A DNA stretch of 64,000 nt from JALHOP01 sp964484195 (GCA_964484195.1 CAZAER010000001.1:620001-684000), one strand, 5' to 3'. Counted from the stretch's first letter, positions 34,576 to 43,456 are shown. A program made the numbers and translations. The notes: generated from the letters alone by a model not told the origin.

Positions 34576-35364
34576 ATGCCCTCCCTGTCGATGCCCGAGC
34601 CCAGATCCACGAGCGCCGTCCTCGAAGCCCGTCACATGACGGTGCACTATGGTCCCAAGCTCGCCCTTCGCGACGTCAGCATCTACACCCCCGAGAAGAC
34701 GGTGACCGCGGTGATGGGCCCCGTGAGCAGCGGCAAAACGACGCTATTGCGGACATTCAACCGGCTCATCGATCTCGCACCCGGCGCCCGCGTCAGCGGC
34801 AGTGTCGCTTATCGCGGCCGCGAGCTGTATGGCCCTGGCGTCGATGCCGGCGAAGTGCGCCGGCGCATCGGCATGGTCTTCCGCACGCCGACGCCGTTCC
34901 CCCGCTCGATCGGCGCCAACGTCGCATGGGGCGCTCAGGTCAATGGCATCGCCGGGCCGCAAGACATCGACGGCCTGGTGGAGAGCTCGCTGACGCGCGC
35001 CGGCCTCTGGCGGGACGTCAAAGACCGCCTCAACGACTCGCCCGGTGTGCTGACGCTGGGCCAGCAACAGCGCCTGTGCATCGCGCGCGCCCTCGCGATG
35101 CAGCCCGACGTCCTCCTCCTCGACGAGCCCTGCGCCGAGCTCGACCCCGCGTCGAGCGCCCGCATCGAAGACCTCATCGTCGAGCTCAAGGAGACCTGCA
35201 CCATCGTCGTTGTCGCCGAGACCATGCAGCAGGCCGCGCGCATCTCGGACGTCGCCGCCTTGTTGCTCGAAGGCGAGCTCGTCGAGGTTGGCGAGACCAA
35301 GACGTTCTTCACGCGCCCGCGCGACAAGCGCACCGAAGAATACGTCACCGGCCGCTTCGGCTGA
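34576..35364 (+). CDS. pstB: PstB-like phosphate ABC ATPase with altered Q-loop, signature and H-loop
   Basis: A 262-residue ATPase. Overall PstB features: ARHMTVHYGPKLALRDVSIY, FNRLIDLAPGARVSGSVAYR, TPTPFPRSIGANVAWG and the ending TEEYVTGRFG. Walker A is GPVSSGKTT (normal) and Walker B is VLLLDEP with the catalytic Glu. Three other motifs depart from consensus. The Q-loop MVFQ reads MVFR (R103). The ABC signature LSGGQ reads LTLGQ (159-163). The H-loop THNMQQAA reads AETMQQAA (E215). A second normal PstB may exist elsewhere. The start at ATG 34576 matches the family; a long upstream open frame is not part of it. Confidence 0.85.
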   Translation: MPSLSMPEPRSTSAVLEARHMTVHYGPKLALRDVSIYTPEKTVTAVMGPVSSGKTTLLRTFNRLIDLAPGARVSGSVAYRGRELYGPGVDAGEVRRRIGMVFRTPTPFPRSIGANVAWGAQVNGIAGPQDIDGLVESSLTRAGLWRDVKDRLNDSPGVLTLGQQQRLCIARALAMQPDVLLLDEPCAELDPASSARIEDLIVELKETCTIVVVAETMQQAARISDVAALLLEGELVEVGETKTFFTRPRDKRTEEYVTGRFG

Positions 35365-35402
35365 CGATTGAAGAACCGGCCCCATCGTGAAATGACGGCC
35401 CC

Positions 35403-36056
35403 ATGACGAAACACCTCGAGCGCGACCTCGCTCACCTGAAGCGCGAGCTGCTCAGCCTCGGCGCCCTCGTCGAAGAGGCCACCAACAAGGCGATCACCGC
35501 GCTCGTGAACCGCCGCGCCGACGTCGCCGATGAGGTCCGCAATGGCGATGATCTCATCGACAGCCGCGAGCTCGAGATCGAAGAGGAGTGTTTGAAGCTC
35601 CTCGCGCTCTATCAGCCGATGGCCACGGACCTGCGCTTCATCGTCGCGGTCATGAAGGTCAACAACGACCTCGAGCGCATGGGCGACCTCGCGGTGAACA
35701 TCGCCGACCGCGCCTGGGACATGGCGATGGCGCAACCGGTGGTGCCACCGGGCGACTTGCTCACGATGGCCGAGCGCGTCCGCGCCATGGTGCGCGAGAG
35801 CTTGGACGCGTTGGTGAACCGCGACTGCGAGCTGGCACGCAAGGTCGTCCGCGATGACGAAGACGTCGACGACATGCACAAGCGCATGTTCAAGTTCCTC
35901 GAGGAGCTGATGATGAAAGACGCGTCGTCGGTGCCGCTCGGCGTGCACACGCTGTCGGCGTCACGTCACCTCGAGCGCATCGCCGACCTCGCGACGAACA
36001 TCGCCGAAGACGTGGTGTTCATGGTCGAGGGCGAAGTGATCCGCCACACGCGCTAA
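35403..36056 (+). CDS. phoU: Phosphate transport regulator PhoU
   Basis: A 217-residue helical protein of two three-helix repeats. The metal-binding PhoU motifs are LERMGDLAVNIAD and LERIADLATNIAED, near residues 90 and 195. PhoU modulates the Pst transporter and the PhoR/PhoB response. It starts 38 nt after pstB, as in most pst operons. A block of palindromic repeats follows its stop. No PhoR/PhoB pair is present in the window. Confidence 0.95.
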   Translation: MTKHLERDLAHLKRELLSLGALVEEATNKAITALVNRRADVADEVRNGDDLIDSRELEIEEECLKLLALYQPMATDLRFIVAVMKVNNDLERMGDLAVNIADRAWDMAMAQPVVPPGDLLTMAERVRAMVRESLDALVNRDCELARKVVRDDEDVDDMHKRMFKFLEELMMKDASSVPLGVHTLSASRHLERIADLATNIAEDVVFMVEGEVIRHTR

Positions 36057-36058
36057 GG

Positions 36059-36173
36059 AAAAAGGTGGCAGTCACCATTTTCCGGCGGTCTTAAAAAATG
36101 GTGACAGTCACCATTTTCGGGCGGTTTCGACTGGCGGTTGCTGACTCGAAAAATGGTGACTGTCCCCATTTTT
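36059..36173. repeat. Three REP-like palindromic repeats between phoU and bamB
   Basis: Three related units: 36059-36088 (GGTGGCAGTCACCATTTT core), 36093-36124 and 36149-36173. The middle one holds a near-perfect 23-bp palindrome (AAAATGGTGAC-A-GTCACCATTTT, 36095-36117). Units 1 and 2 both continue into C(C/G)GGCGG. They lie between convergent genes and may also end transcription. The same GTGACAGT core reappears at 41060. No transposase that would move them is in the window. Confidence 0.75.
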
Positions 36174-37382
36174 CTAGCTACGCGGCGCCCCGACTCGTCG
36201 CATGACGACGACGTCTCCGAGGCTCGAGATCAGCGCCAGGTGATCGCCCGCGAGCACCGGCTCGCTCGCCACGATGCCGCCCATCGCCGTCGCCTGCAGC
36301 GGCTTGCCGTTCTTGGCGTCGAACACCAACAGCAGCGATTCGCCGCCGGTCATGATCACGGCATCGCCCGCGACGATGGGGCGCGACGGCGGGCCGATGG
36401 GCAAGCGTGCCCGGAACAACAGGTCACCGGTCGCGGAGCTCAAGCCCCAAAACCAACCGTCGGCGCTGGCGGCGAGCAAAGTGTCGCCGTGGGCTCCGAG
36501 TGAGGTGACCGCTGTAGCGGCCTTGGTCCACGCCGTCGTACCGTCGCGCGACTCGAGCGCGTAGATGCCGTCGGAGTACGACGCGACGAAGACGCGGCCG
36601 TTGATGACCACCGGGTCGGCGTCGCTGTCGATGAAGTCGCCGCCACGTAGCGACAGCGGGCGTGACCACATGCCGCGTCCGTCTTCCAGCGCGTACGCTT
36701 CAGCGTACCCGTCGGAGAACGCCGCGAAGACGATGCCGTCTTGCTCGTAGGCTCGGGCGTGGCCCAACACGGTGAGGCCCGTCGGCGCTGGGCGACCGCG
36801 CGTCCAGCGCACCGCGCCCGTTGCGGGGTCGAGCACGTAGACCTTGTTGGTCGAGGTCGTGACCAGCAGCTCGCTGCCGATGCGCCGGGGCGGCGAGCGC
36901 ATGTCGCCGTCGATCGGGATCTCCCAGCGGAGCTTGCCGGTGCCAACCTCGAACGCGAGGAGCTTGCCGTCACGCCCGCCGAGGAGCGCGAGCTCCATGC
37001 CGCGAACGCCGCTGGTGCCGAGATCGACGATGTTCGCCGCGGTCTCGAAAGGCGCGCCGTGGCGGTGGCGCCACACTTCGTTGCCGTTGCGCAGGTCGAG
37101 CGCCAGCACGAACCCTTCCCCGGTGCCGACGATGACGCGCTCGTGGCGCTCGGAGATCGCGGGTCTGCCGAAGCTCGCGGTGATGTCGCGGTTCAAGCCG
37201 GTGCGCACCAGCGACTTCCGCCAGCGCGTCTCGAAGACGACGCCCTTCCCTGCCTCGACCGACTTCCCCTTGTGCGGCGACAAGAGCTGCGCGTCGGGCT
37301 CGGCCGGCGAGAACGAGGCCGCGAAAGCGGCGCTCGCCGTCGTGACCGCTGCGACGGACACTACGAACAGAGCTCGCGACAC
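36174..37382 (-). CDS. bamB: BamB-like PQQ beta-propeller protein
   Basis: A 402-residue exported protein (signal MSRALFVVSVAAVTTASAAFA). PQQ-type blades repeat: GFVLALDLRNGNEVWRHRHG, LLAFEVGTGKLRWEIPIDGD, VYVLDPATGAVRWTRG, IYALESRDGTTAWTKA. BamB is a periplasmic lipoprotein of the BAM complex; here there is no lipobox Cys, so lipidation is doubtful. Its place directly after the yfgM-like gene supports BamB, since E. coli has yfgM-bamB-der. GTG start 3 nt after the yfgM stop. Confidence 0.8.
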   Translation of the reverse strand: MSRALFVVSVAAVTTASAAFAASFSPAEPDAQLLSPHKGKSVEAGKGVVFETRWRKSLVRTGLNRDITASFGRPAISERHERVIVGTGEGFVLALDLRNGNEVWRHRHGAPFETAANIVDLGTSGVRGMELALLGGRDGKLLAFEVGTGKLRWEIPIDGDMRSPPRRIGSELLVTTSTNKVYVLDPATGAVRWTRGRPAPTGLTVLGHARAYEQDGIVFAAFSDGYAEAYALEDGRGMWSRPLSLRGGDFIDSDADPVVINGRVFVASYSDGIYALESRDGTTAWTKAATAVTSLGAHGDTLLAASADGWFWGLSSATGDLLFRARLPIGPPSRPIVAGDAVIMTGGESLLLVFDAKNGKPLQATAMGGIVASEPVLAGDHLALISSLGDVVVMRRVGAPRS

Positions 37383-37385
37383 GCT

Positions 37386-38231
37386 CTAGTCCGCCTTGGT
37401 CGTCGGGGTCGTGTTCGTGAGATCAGCGCTCGCGGGCGACGGCATGTCCTTGGTCGCCGTGTCGGCGGGGACGACGCCCATGGCCATCAACATATCCCCG
37501 GCCTCGGTGCCGACGGGCTTGTTGGGATGATCGGCCTTGAGCTTCTCGAGACGGGTGCGCGCCTTGGCGGTGTCACCCGTGGCGAGCTCGATGCGCGCCG
37601 CTTGGAGCGAAGCGCGGTCGGCGTAGAAAGCGTCACCCTTCAAGGTCTCGAGCGTCTTGAGCGCCGCGGCGTTGTCACCACGCGACTCCTGCAAGAACGC
37701 CAGGCGCTCGACCACGAGGAAGCGCAGCGAATCATCGGCCGGCACGTCGGCGAGCAGGCTTGCGAGCTCTTTTTCGGCCGCTTCTTTCTCACCAACCTTG
37801 GCGGTCAGGTCAGCGACCATGAAGCGCGACAGCAACGCCGACTTTCCACGCGCCTCGGACGCGGCTGCGCGGAACGCGTCGCGCGCGGCGAGGTCACGGT
37901 CCTTGTCGTTCGCGAACACCGGCGGGTCAGCCGATGGATTGGCGGTCTCGGTGCTGTCTGCCGGCAAGACCTTGGAGGCCATGAGCTTGGTGGCCTTGGC
38001 GAACGCCTGAGCGTTCGACTCCGCTTTGGTCGCCATCACGCTGTCGACGATGACGCCGACGACGATCGCGGCAAACAGCACGACGGCGCCAATGACCAGC
38101 GGCTTCTTGTTGGCGTTGGCCCACTCGACGCTGCCCTCGGCGGCGGTCGTGAAGGCGTCCTCGCGCTTCAAGAGGTCCTTGCGGGACTGGTTTTCGCTGT
38201 CTTTCTTCTTACCAACCGACAAACGTGCCAC
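37386..38231 (-). CDS. YfgM-like TPR membrane protein
   Basis: A 281-residue protein: a charged cytoplasmic segment (KKKDSENQSRKDLLKREDAF), one membrane helix (KPLVIGAVVLFAAIVVGVIV, about 44-63) and a TPR-like periplasmic region (LVVERLAFLQESRGDNAAAL, IELATGDTAKARTRLEKLKA). This is the layout of YfgM, which associates with SecYEG and periplasmic chaperones. Operon with bamB agrees. GTG start. It faces away from a barrel gene 49 bp upstream. Confidence 0.75.
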   Translation of the reverse strand: MARLSVGKKKDSENQSRKDLLKREDAFTTAAEGSVEWANANKKPLVIGAVVLFAAIVVGVIVDSVMATKAESNAQAFAKATKLMASKVLPADSTETANPSADPPVFANDKDRDLAARDAFRAAASEARGKSALLSRFMVADLTAKVGEKEAAEKELASLLADVPADDSLRFLVVERLAFLQESRGDNAAALKTLETLKGDAFYADRASLQAARIELATGDTAKARTRLEKLKADHPNKPVGTEAGDMLMAMGVVPADTATKDMPSPASADLTNTTPTTKAD

Positions 38232-38280
38232 GACGAATCTCCGCTAGGCCTGATGTCGGCGCTTCGTATACTCCCAGGGC

Positions 38281-38814
38281 GTGTCTCGTCGAGACCTATC
38301 AGTGCTTCTGGCGTGCTTGGCGATGATCTTGCCGGGAACCGCCCATGCCGGGCTCGGGGACCTGCGCCTGGCCCTCGAGGGCGGGGTCGCCGGCCTCCAT
38401 GAAGGTGGGGTCACCAACTGGGCGCCTCTCGGGGGCGGCGGCTCCATTGCCGTGGGCCTCATCGAGCGCCTCCAGCTCACCGCCAACTACGATCACAAGG
38501 AGTTCGTGAACCGCGACCCCACCCTCATGGCCAGAGCCCTAGGAGTCGGTGGCCGCTACGATATCGACGTACTTTGGCTCACGCCCTTCCTTGAGCTTGG
38601 CGTCGGGAACGTGTACTTGAGGGCCGCGAACGGAGGCACCTACGGACCTACGTGGGACCTCTTTTTCGGAATCGGCGCTGATGTCCGCATCACCCGCTGG
38701 TTCTTCGCCGGGATCGTCTTTCGTTATTACTCGGTCGGTGGAACCGACCTTTTTACGAATCCGGCGTACTCGACGATTAACGCTCGGCTGGGCTTCATGC
38801 TCGGCGGCGACTAG
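38281..38814 (+). CDS. Small outer-membrane beta-barrel protein
   Basis: A 177-residue protein with signal peptide (SVLLACLAMILPGTAHA) and alternating strands (LRLALEGGVAGLHEGG, IERLQLTANYDHKEFVN, FFAGIVFRYYSVGGT) ending INARLGFMLGGD. The terminal GGD lacks the usual aromatic end. No function assigned. GTG start; 30 nt after its stop the RNase E/G gene begins, so the two may be co-transcribed. Confidence 0.65.
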   Translation: MSRRDLSVLLACLAMILPGTAHAGLGDLRLALEGGVAGLHEGGVTNWAPLGGGGSIAVGLIERLQLTANYDHKEFVNRDPTLMARALGVGGRYDIDVLWLTPFLELGVGNVYLRAANGGTYGPTWDLFFGIGADVRITRWFFAGIVFRYYSVGGTDLFTNPAYSTINARLGFMLGGD

Positions 38815-38844
38815 ACCGAACGACTCCAACCAAACGAAGTTAGC

Positions 38845-41052
38845 ATGACACGCAAAATGATCATCAATGCGCTCGACCCCGAAGAGGTCCGCATTGCCAT
38901 CGTCAACGAAAAAGGCCTGCTCGAAGACTTCGACATCGAAACGCGCGGTGTCGAGAAGAACAAGGGCAACATCTACAAAGCCGTCGTCATGGCGGTCGAG
39001 CCCGCGCTCAACGCCGCCTTCATCGACTACGGCGCCGACAAGCAAGGCTTCCTGACCGCGAACGACGTCGACCCGAAGCTGTCGAACAAGCACGACCTCG
39101 ACAAGCACTACCGCATCGACGAGCTGCTCAAGCGCAACCAAGAGATCTTGGTGCAGGTCGAGAAGGACGAAGTCGGCCAGAAAGGCGCCGTCCTCACCAC
39201 GTACCTGTCGCTCGCCGGCCGCTACACCGTGATCATGCCGGGCAGCTCGCGCTCGGGCGTGTCGCGCAAGATCGAAGACGACGAGGCGCGCCGCCGCATG
39301 CGCGATGCCGCTGCGAAGCTCAACGTGCCCGACGACATGGGCGTGATCATCCGCACCGCCGGACGTGATCGCACCAAGCTCGAGCTCAATCGCGACCTCA
39401 AGGTGCTCGCGCGCACCTGGGACAACATCAAGAAGGAAGCGAAGGCCGCCAAGGCCCCTGCCCTGATCCTGAAGGAGCAGGACGCGATCATCCGCGCCCT
39501 CCGCGACTACTGGTCGAACGACATCAGCGAGATCATCGTCGACGCCGACGAGGCCTACGATCAGGCCGTCGAATACGTGCGCATGGTCATGCCGAAGCAG
39601 CGCAGCGTGTTGTCGCGCTACGTCGAGCGCCGGCCGATCTTCCACCATTACCGCATCGAGCCGCAGCTCGACGAGATCTACGCCCGCAAGGTCGAGCTCG
39701 ATAACGGCGGCTCCATCGTCATCGAGCCCTGCGAAGCGCTCGTCGCCATCGACGTCAACAGCGGCAAGCAGAAGTCGAAGGATCAGGAAGCGACCGCGCT
39801 GCAAACCAACATGTCCGCCGCGAAAGAAGTCGCGCGTCAGCTGCGTTTGCGCGACCTCGGCGGCATCATCGTCGTCGACTTCATCGACATGTTCGTGCGC
39901 AAGCACCAGCTGCAGGTCGAGCGCGCCATCAAGGAAGCGCTCAAGCTCGACAAGGCGCGCGTCAAAGTCGGCCGTATCTCGCCGAACGGCACGCTCGAGC
40001 TCACCCGCCAGCGCATCCGCTCGGCGCTCGGTGCCTCGGTCTTCCGCACCTGCGTCACCTGCGGCGGCACCGGCCACGTCTTGAACGCGCAGTCGCACGC
40101 CGTCGCGGTGCTGCGTAAGCTCCGCGATCGCGCATCGCGCGGCGACCTCGCTTCGGCGAAGGTCTTGCTCGACGGTGAGGCAGCCAACGTTCTTCGCACC
40201 GAGAAGTGGTCGGCCGTGCAGGAGATCGAGCAGCGTTACGAGATCCGCGTCGACATCGTGCCCGACAAGGCGCACATGCCGGGTCACGCCGATTACACCT
40301 TCGAAACCAATCCGAACGCCGAGGTCCTGCCCGAGGTGGAGCCCGACTTCGGTCCGCCAGAGCTGCCGGAAGGCTACGAGCTCACGCCCGACGACGAAGA
40401 CGAGATCATCGATCCGTCCGACCTCGAGCTGGTCCTGCCGAGCGAAGAGACCGAGCGCCAGGAGTCGTTGGCCGAGCAGCGCCGCGAAGCCAAGGAGCGC
40501 AAGCGCCGCCGACGTGGTGGCGAAGGCCGTGGCGAACGCGAGCGCGGCGACCGCAGCGAACGTGGCGAGCGTGGTGAACGCGCCGCCAAGAGCGGTGACG
40601 GCGAAGAGATGGCGACGGCCCGTGATTGGGACATGCCCTCCTTCGAGCTCCTCGATCCCGAGCAGTTCCAGAAGCGCGAGCGCGGCGGCAAGGGCCGTGG
40701 CGAGCGTGGAGAGCGCGCGGAACGTGGAGAGCGCGGCGGTCGTGGCGAACGCGGTGGCCGCAGAGGTCGTGGCGGCCGCGACAGCAACGTCGTCTCGGCC
40801 CACGAGATCCTCGCCAGCATGGCGAGCGACGCCGCGGCATCGAGCGCTGCCCCGAGCAACGCCAGCGCCCCAGCGCACGAGCCCCGTCAGCCCCGCAGCG
40901 AGCCCGCCGCCCCCCGCGCCGCTCAAGCGGACAGCGGCGGCGCCGAGCCAACGGAGGATGACGAATCCCCGTCACGCAAGAAGCGCTCGTTCCTGTCGCG
41001 TCTGTTCGGCAGCAAAAAGGGCGACGGCGCCGACCAGCCCGACGGCCAGTAA
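38845..41052 (+). CDS. rng: Ribonuclease E/G with Arg/Gly/Glu-rich C-terminal tail
   Basis: A 735-residue endoribonuclease. The S1 domain has GNIYKAVVMAVEPALNAAFI. Catalytic acidic residues are D304 in AIDVNSGK and D345 in VVDFIDM. A CVTCGGTGH Zn-link (C403, C406) matches E. coli RNase E C404/C407. After about residue 540 the tail is low-complexity, full of RGERGER, GGRGERGG and Ala/Pro stretches, probably disordered and RNA- or partner-binding. The catalytic part is closer to RNase G in length; the tail gives it an RNase-E-like layout. It processes rRNA and mRNA. Confidence 0.92.
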   Translation: MTRKMIINALDPEEVRIAIVNEKGLLEDFDIETRGVEKNKGNIYKAVVMAVEPALNAAFIDYGADKQGFLTANDVDPKLSNKHDLDKHYRIDELLKRNQEILVQVEKDEVGQKGAVLTTYLSLAGRYTVIMPGSSRSGVSRKIEDDEARRRMRDAAAKLNVPDDMGVIIRTAGRDRTKLELNRDLKVLARTWDNIKKEAKAAKAPALILKEQDAIIRALRDYWSNDISEIIVDADEAYDQAVEYVRMVMPKQRSVLSRYVERRPIFHHYRIEPQLDEIYARKVELDNGGSIVIEPCEALVAIDVNSGKQKSKDQEATALQTNMSAAKEVARQLRLRDLGGIIVVDFIDMFVRKHQLQVERAIKEALKLDKARVKVGRISPNGTLELTRQRIRSALGASVFRTCVTCGGTGHVLNAQSHAVAVLRKLRDRASRGDLASAKVLLDGEAANVLRTEKWSAVQEIEQRYEIRVDIVPDKAHMPGHADYTFETNPNAEVLPEVEPDFGPPELPEGYELTPDDEDEIIDPSDLELVLPSEETERQESLAEQRREAKERKRRRRGGEGRGERERGDRSERGERGERAAKSGDGEEMATARDWDMPSFELLDPEQFQKRERGGKGRGERGERAERGERGGRGERGGRRGRGGRDSNVVSAHEILASMASDAAASSAAPSNASAPAHEPRQPRSEPAAPRAAQADSGGAEPTEDDESPSRKKRSFLSRLFGSKKGDGADQPDGQ

Positions 41053-41059
41053 CTCAAGC

Positions 41060-41098
41060 AGTGACAGTTACCGTTTTTCTCGAAAGGTAACTGTCACT
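41060..41098. terminator. Perfect 13-bp hairpin between convergent rng and der, related to the 36 kb repeats
   Basis: AGTGACAGTTACC (41060-41072) pairs perfectly with GGTAACTGTCACT (41086-41098), loop of 13 nt with five T. It lies between two convergent stops and shares the GTGACAGT-ACC core with the palindromes at 36059-36173. Probable bidirectional terminator derived from a dispersed repeat. Confidence 0.7.
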
Positions 41099-41102
41099 CG
41101 AT

Positions 41103-42524
41103 TTATGGACGCTCTTTGCGGCTCCGGCGGAACTTCAGCCACACTGGAGTTCCGTGGAAGCCATAGCGCTCGCGTAGCTGGTTTTGCAGGAAGCGCTGGT
41201 ACGAGAAGTGGATGTCGTCGGGCTTCGACGCCGTGAAGATGAAGGTCGGCGGGCGCACCAGGGGCTGTGACGCGAAGTAGATGCGCGCCTTGCGGCTGTT
41301 CTGCACCGGCGGCGGGTTGCGCTCGACGACGTCGTTCATGAAGCGATTGAGCTCGCCGGTCGTCACGCGCCGGTGGCGCTCGCGCTGCGCCTCGAGGACG
41401 GCGGGGAAAATCGTCTCGGTCTTCCAGCCGGTTTTCGCGGACACCTTGAGGATGCTCGCGTAGGTCGCGAACTTCATCTCGTGGATGACCGCGGCGTCGA
41501 AATCCTTCTTGAAGGCATCTTCTTTGGGCAGGTCCCACTTGTTGGCGACGATCACCAACCCCTTGCCGCGCTCGTGCGCGAGCGTGGCGATCCGCGCGTC
41601 TTGCTCGCTGGGCGGCAGACTGCTGTCGAGCAAGAGCAATGCAATGTCGGCGCTGTCGAGCGAGCGCACCGCGGCGGACACTGACCACTTCTCGAGCTTG
41701 TCGTCGACCGACCGCTTGCGCCGCATGCCCGCGGTGTCCACGAAGACGTACTGGGTTCCCTCGTGCTCGATTGCCACATCGATGGCATCGCGCGTGGTGC
41801 CGGGAACGTCGGTCGCGAGCAGGCGCTCTTCGCCGAGCAAGCGATTCACCAGCGAGCTCTTGCCGGCGTTCGGCCGGCCAATGACCGCGACGCGGATCGG
41901 GCCGCCCTTCCACTCGATGCGTGACGGCTCGGGGGTATCGTCTTCACCCTCGTCGGGGGTCACCTCGATGGGCGCCTGGTCGACGGTGACGGATTCTTCC
42001 AGGGGCGCGTCCATGGCGCCGAAAACCGCCTCGAGGAGCGGTTCCGTGCCGCGGTCGTGCTCAGCGCTCACGGGAAAGATGCTGTCGACACCGAGCTCGG
42101 CGAAGTCGGCAACGCGCGGCCGGTGATCATTCACGTCGATCTTGTTGGCGACGACGTACTTGAGCTTGCCGGCCTTGCGAACCACATCGGCGACTTCGCG
42201 ATCCGCGGCCGTGAGCCCGACCTGCGCATCGAGCACTACGAGAACGACATCGGCCTCTTCGATGGTTGCACGCGTCTGACCACGAACCCCCATCATCACG
42301 GTGTCGGTCGCCTGGGCATCGAGGCCGCCGGTGTCGGCGATGCGGGCGATCTTTCCGTCAAAGCGGACTTCACCGAAGAGCCGGTCGCGCGTGACGCCCG
42401 GCTGGTCGTCGACGAGCGCGATGCGCTTACGCACGAGGCGATTGAACAGCGTCGACTTGCCGACATTGGGACGGCCGACCAGCGCGATGAGCGGTAGCTG
42501 CCTTCGTACAGAGATGTCGCTCAT
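41103..42524 (-). CDS. der: Ribosome-associated GTPase Der (EngA)
   Basis: A 473-residue protein with two tandem G domains: LVGRPNVGKSTLFNRL (residues 13-28) and VIGRPNAGKSSLVNRL (about 213-228). Each has its DTGG/DTAG and NKxD motif (NKID, NKWD). The C-terminal KH-like domain (RIYFASQPLVRPPTFIFT) ends the protein. Between the G domains is an acidic insert (about 175-205). Der helps mature the 50S subunit. Start overlaps era by ATGA, last in a four-gene coupled unit. Confidence 0.96.
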   Translation of the reverse strand: MSDISVRRQLPLIALVGRPNVGKSTLFNRLVRKRIALVDDQPGVTRDRLFGEVRFDGKIARIADTGGLDAQATDTVMMGVRGQTRATIEEADVVLVVLDAQVGLTAADREVADVVRKAGKLKYVVANKIDVNDHRPRVADFAELGVDSIFPVSAEHDRGTEPLLEAVFGAMDAPLEESVTVDQAPIEVTPDEGEDDTPEPSRIEWKGGPIRVAVIGRPNAGKSSLVNRLLGEERLLATDVPGTTRDAIDVAIEHEGTQYVFVDTAGMRRKRSVDDKLEKWSVSAAVRSLDSADIALLLLDSSLPPSEQDARIATLAHERGKGLVIVANKWDLPKEDAFKKDFDAAVIHEMKFATYASILKVSAKTGWKTETIFPAVLEAQRERHRRVTTGELNRFMNDVVERNPPPVQNSRKARIYFASQPLVRPPTFIFTASKPDDIHFSYQRFLQNQLRERYGFHGTPVWLKFRRSRKERP

Positions 42525-43456
42525 AGGCCCTGGTCACTCATGCGGCGTTGGACGCCTTTGGGGTTTGCGGTCCAGTCGGGGTCGACGTGCACCGTCAGTC
42601 GTAGGAAGACCTTGCAGCCGAGCATCTCTTCGATCGATTTGCGCGCGGCCGTCGACACCTCTTTGATCTGGTGCCCGCCTTTGCCAACGACGATGGCCTT
42701 CTGCGACTCACGCTCGACGTAGATGCGCCCCTCGAGGCGGCACATGCCCTTGCCCTTGGAATCGCGCTCGTCTTCGAACTGCTCGATGACCACCGCGGCG
42801 CTGTGCGGCACTTCGTTGCGCGTGCGCAACAGGAGCTGCTCGCGGACCAGCTCGGCGGCGAGCACGCGCTCGGCCTGGTCGGTCACTTCGTCCGGCGGGA
42901 AAAGCTGTGGGCTCTCCGGCAGCAGCTTCACCAGCTCCTTCACGAGGACGTCGAGACCGTCTCCCGTGCGCGCACTGATGGGGATCAACGGCACGTCGCC
43001 GATCTCCTGCCCGAGCGCCGCGAGCCACGGAAGCAGCGCGTCCTTGCGCTTCACCTGGTCGACCTTGTTGATGGCGACGACGATGCTACCGCGCGACTTG
43101 CGCGCTTCCTTGAGCACGTCTTTGTCGGCGTCGGTGATCTGCGGCGTGTCGCCACGCGTCTCGACGATGACCAAGGCGATATCCGAGTCGGCTGCGGCAT
43201 CACCGGCGACCCGCTGCATCGCGGTCTTCAACGCGCCCTGCCCGCCGCCCAGACCAGGGGTGTCGACGAGCACGATTTGCGCCTCCGGCATGGTGAGAAT
43301 GCCCTGGATGCGCGTACGCGTGGTCTGCGGCTTCGGGGTGACGATGCTGATCTTCTGGCCGAGCAGACGATTGGTGAGCGTCGACTTGCCGACGTTCGGG
43401 CGGCCGATGAGCGCGACGAAACCGGCTCGATGACCCTTCTTCACGCGCTTGCTCAC
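42521..43456 (-). CDS. era: GTPase Era
   Basis: A 311-residue protein. G1 ALIGRPNVGKSTLTNRLLGQ, the Era-specific ISIVTPKPQTTRTRIQGI, G3 DTPGLGG, G4 NKVD. The C-terminal KH domain reads KAIVVGKGGHQIKEVSTAAR then LRLTVHVDPDWTANP. Era binds the 3' end of 16S rRNA and checks 30S assembly. The GTG at 43456 overlaps the rnc stop (GTGA), so it is the likely start rather than the longer open frame to 43498. Confidence 0.95.
   Translation of the reverse strand: MSKRVKKGHRAGFVALIGRPNVGKSTLTNRLLGQKISIVTPKPQTTRTRIQGILTMPEAQIVLVDTPGLGGGQGALKTAMQRVAGDAAADSDIALVIVETRGDTPQITDADKDVLKEARKSRGSIVVAINKVDQVKRKDALLPWLAALGQEIGDVPLIPISARTGDGLDVLVKELVKLLPESPQLFPPDEVTDQAERVLAAELVREQLLLRTRNEVPHSAAVVIEQFEDERDSKGKGMCRLEGRIYVERESQKAIVVGKGGHQIKEVSTAARKSIEEMLGCKVFLRLTVHVDPDWTANPKGVQRRMSDQGL

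Noticed and set aside
40465..40800. Repeated GAGCGTGG-type DNA in the RNase E/G tail as a DNA repeat element
   Set aside because: It is explained by the coding of RGER repeats in the protein.
38539..40926. 795-residue open frame opposite the RNase E/G gene
   Set aside because: It lies entirely antisense to a well-supported gene, has repetitive Val/Leu/Asp composition expected from the reverse strand of high-GC codons, and contains no recognisable domain.
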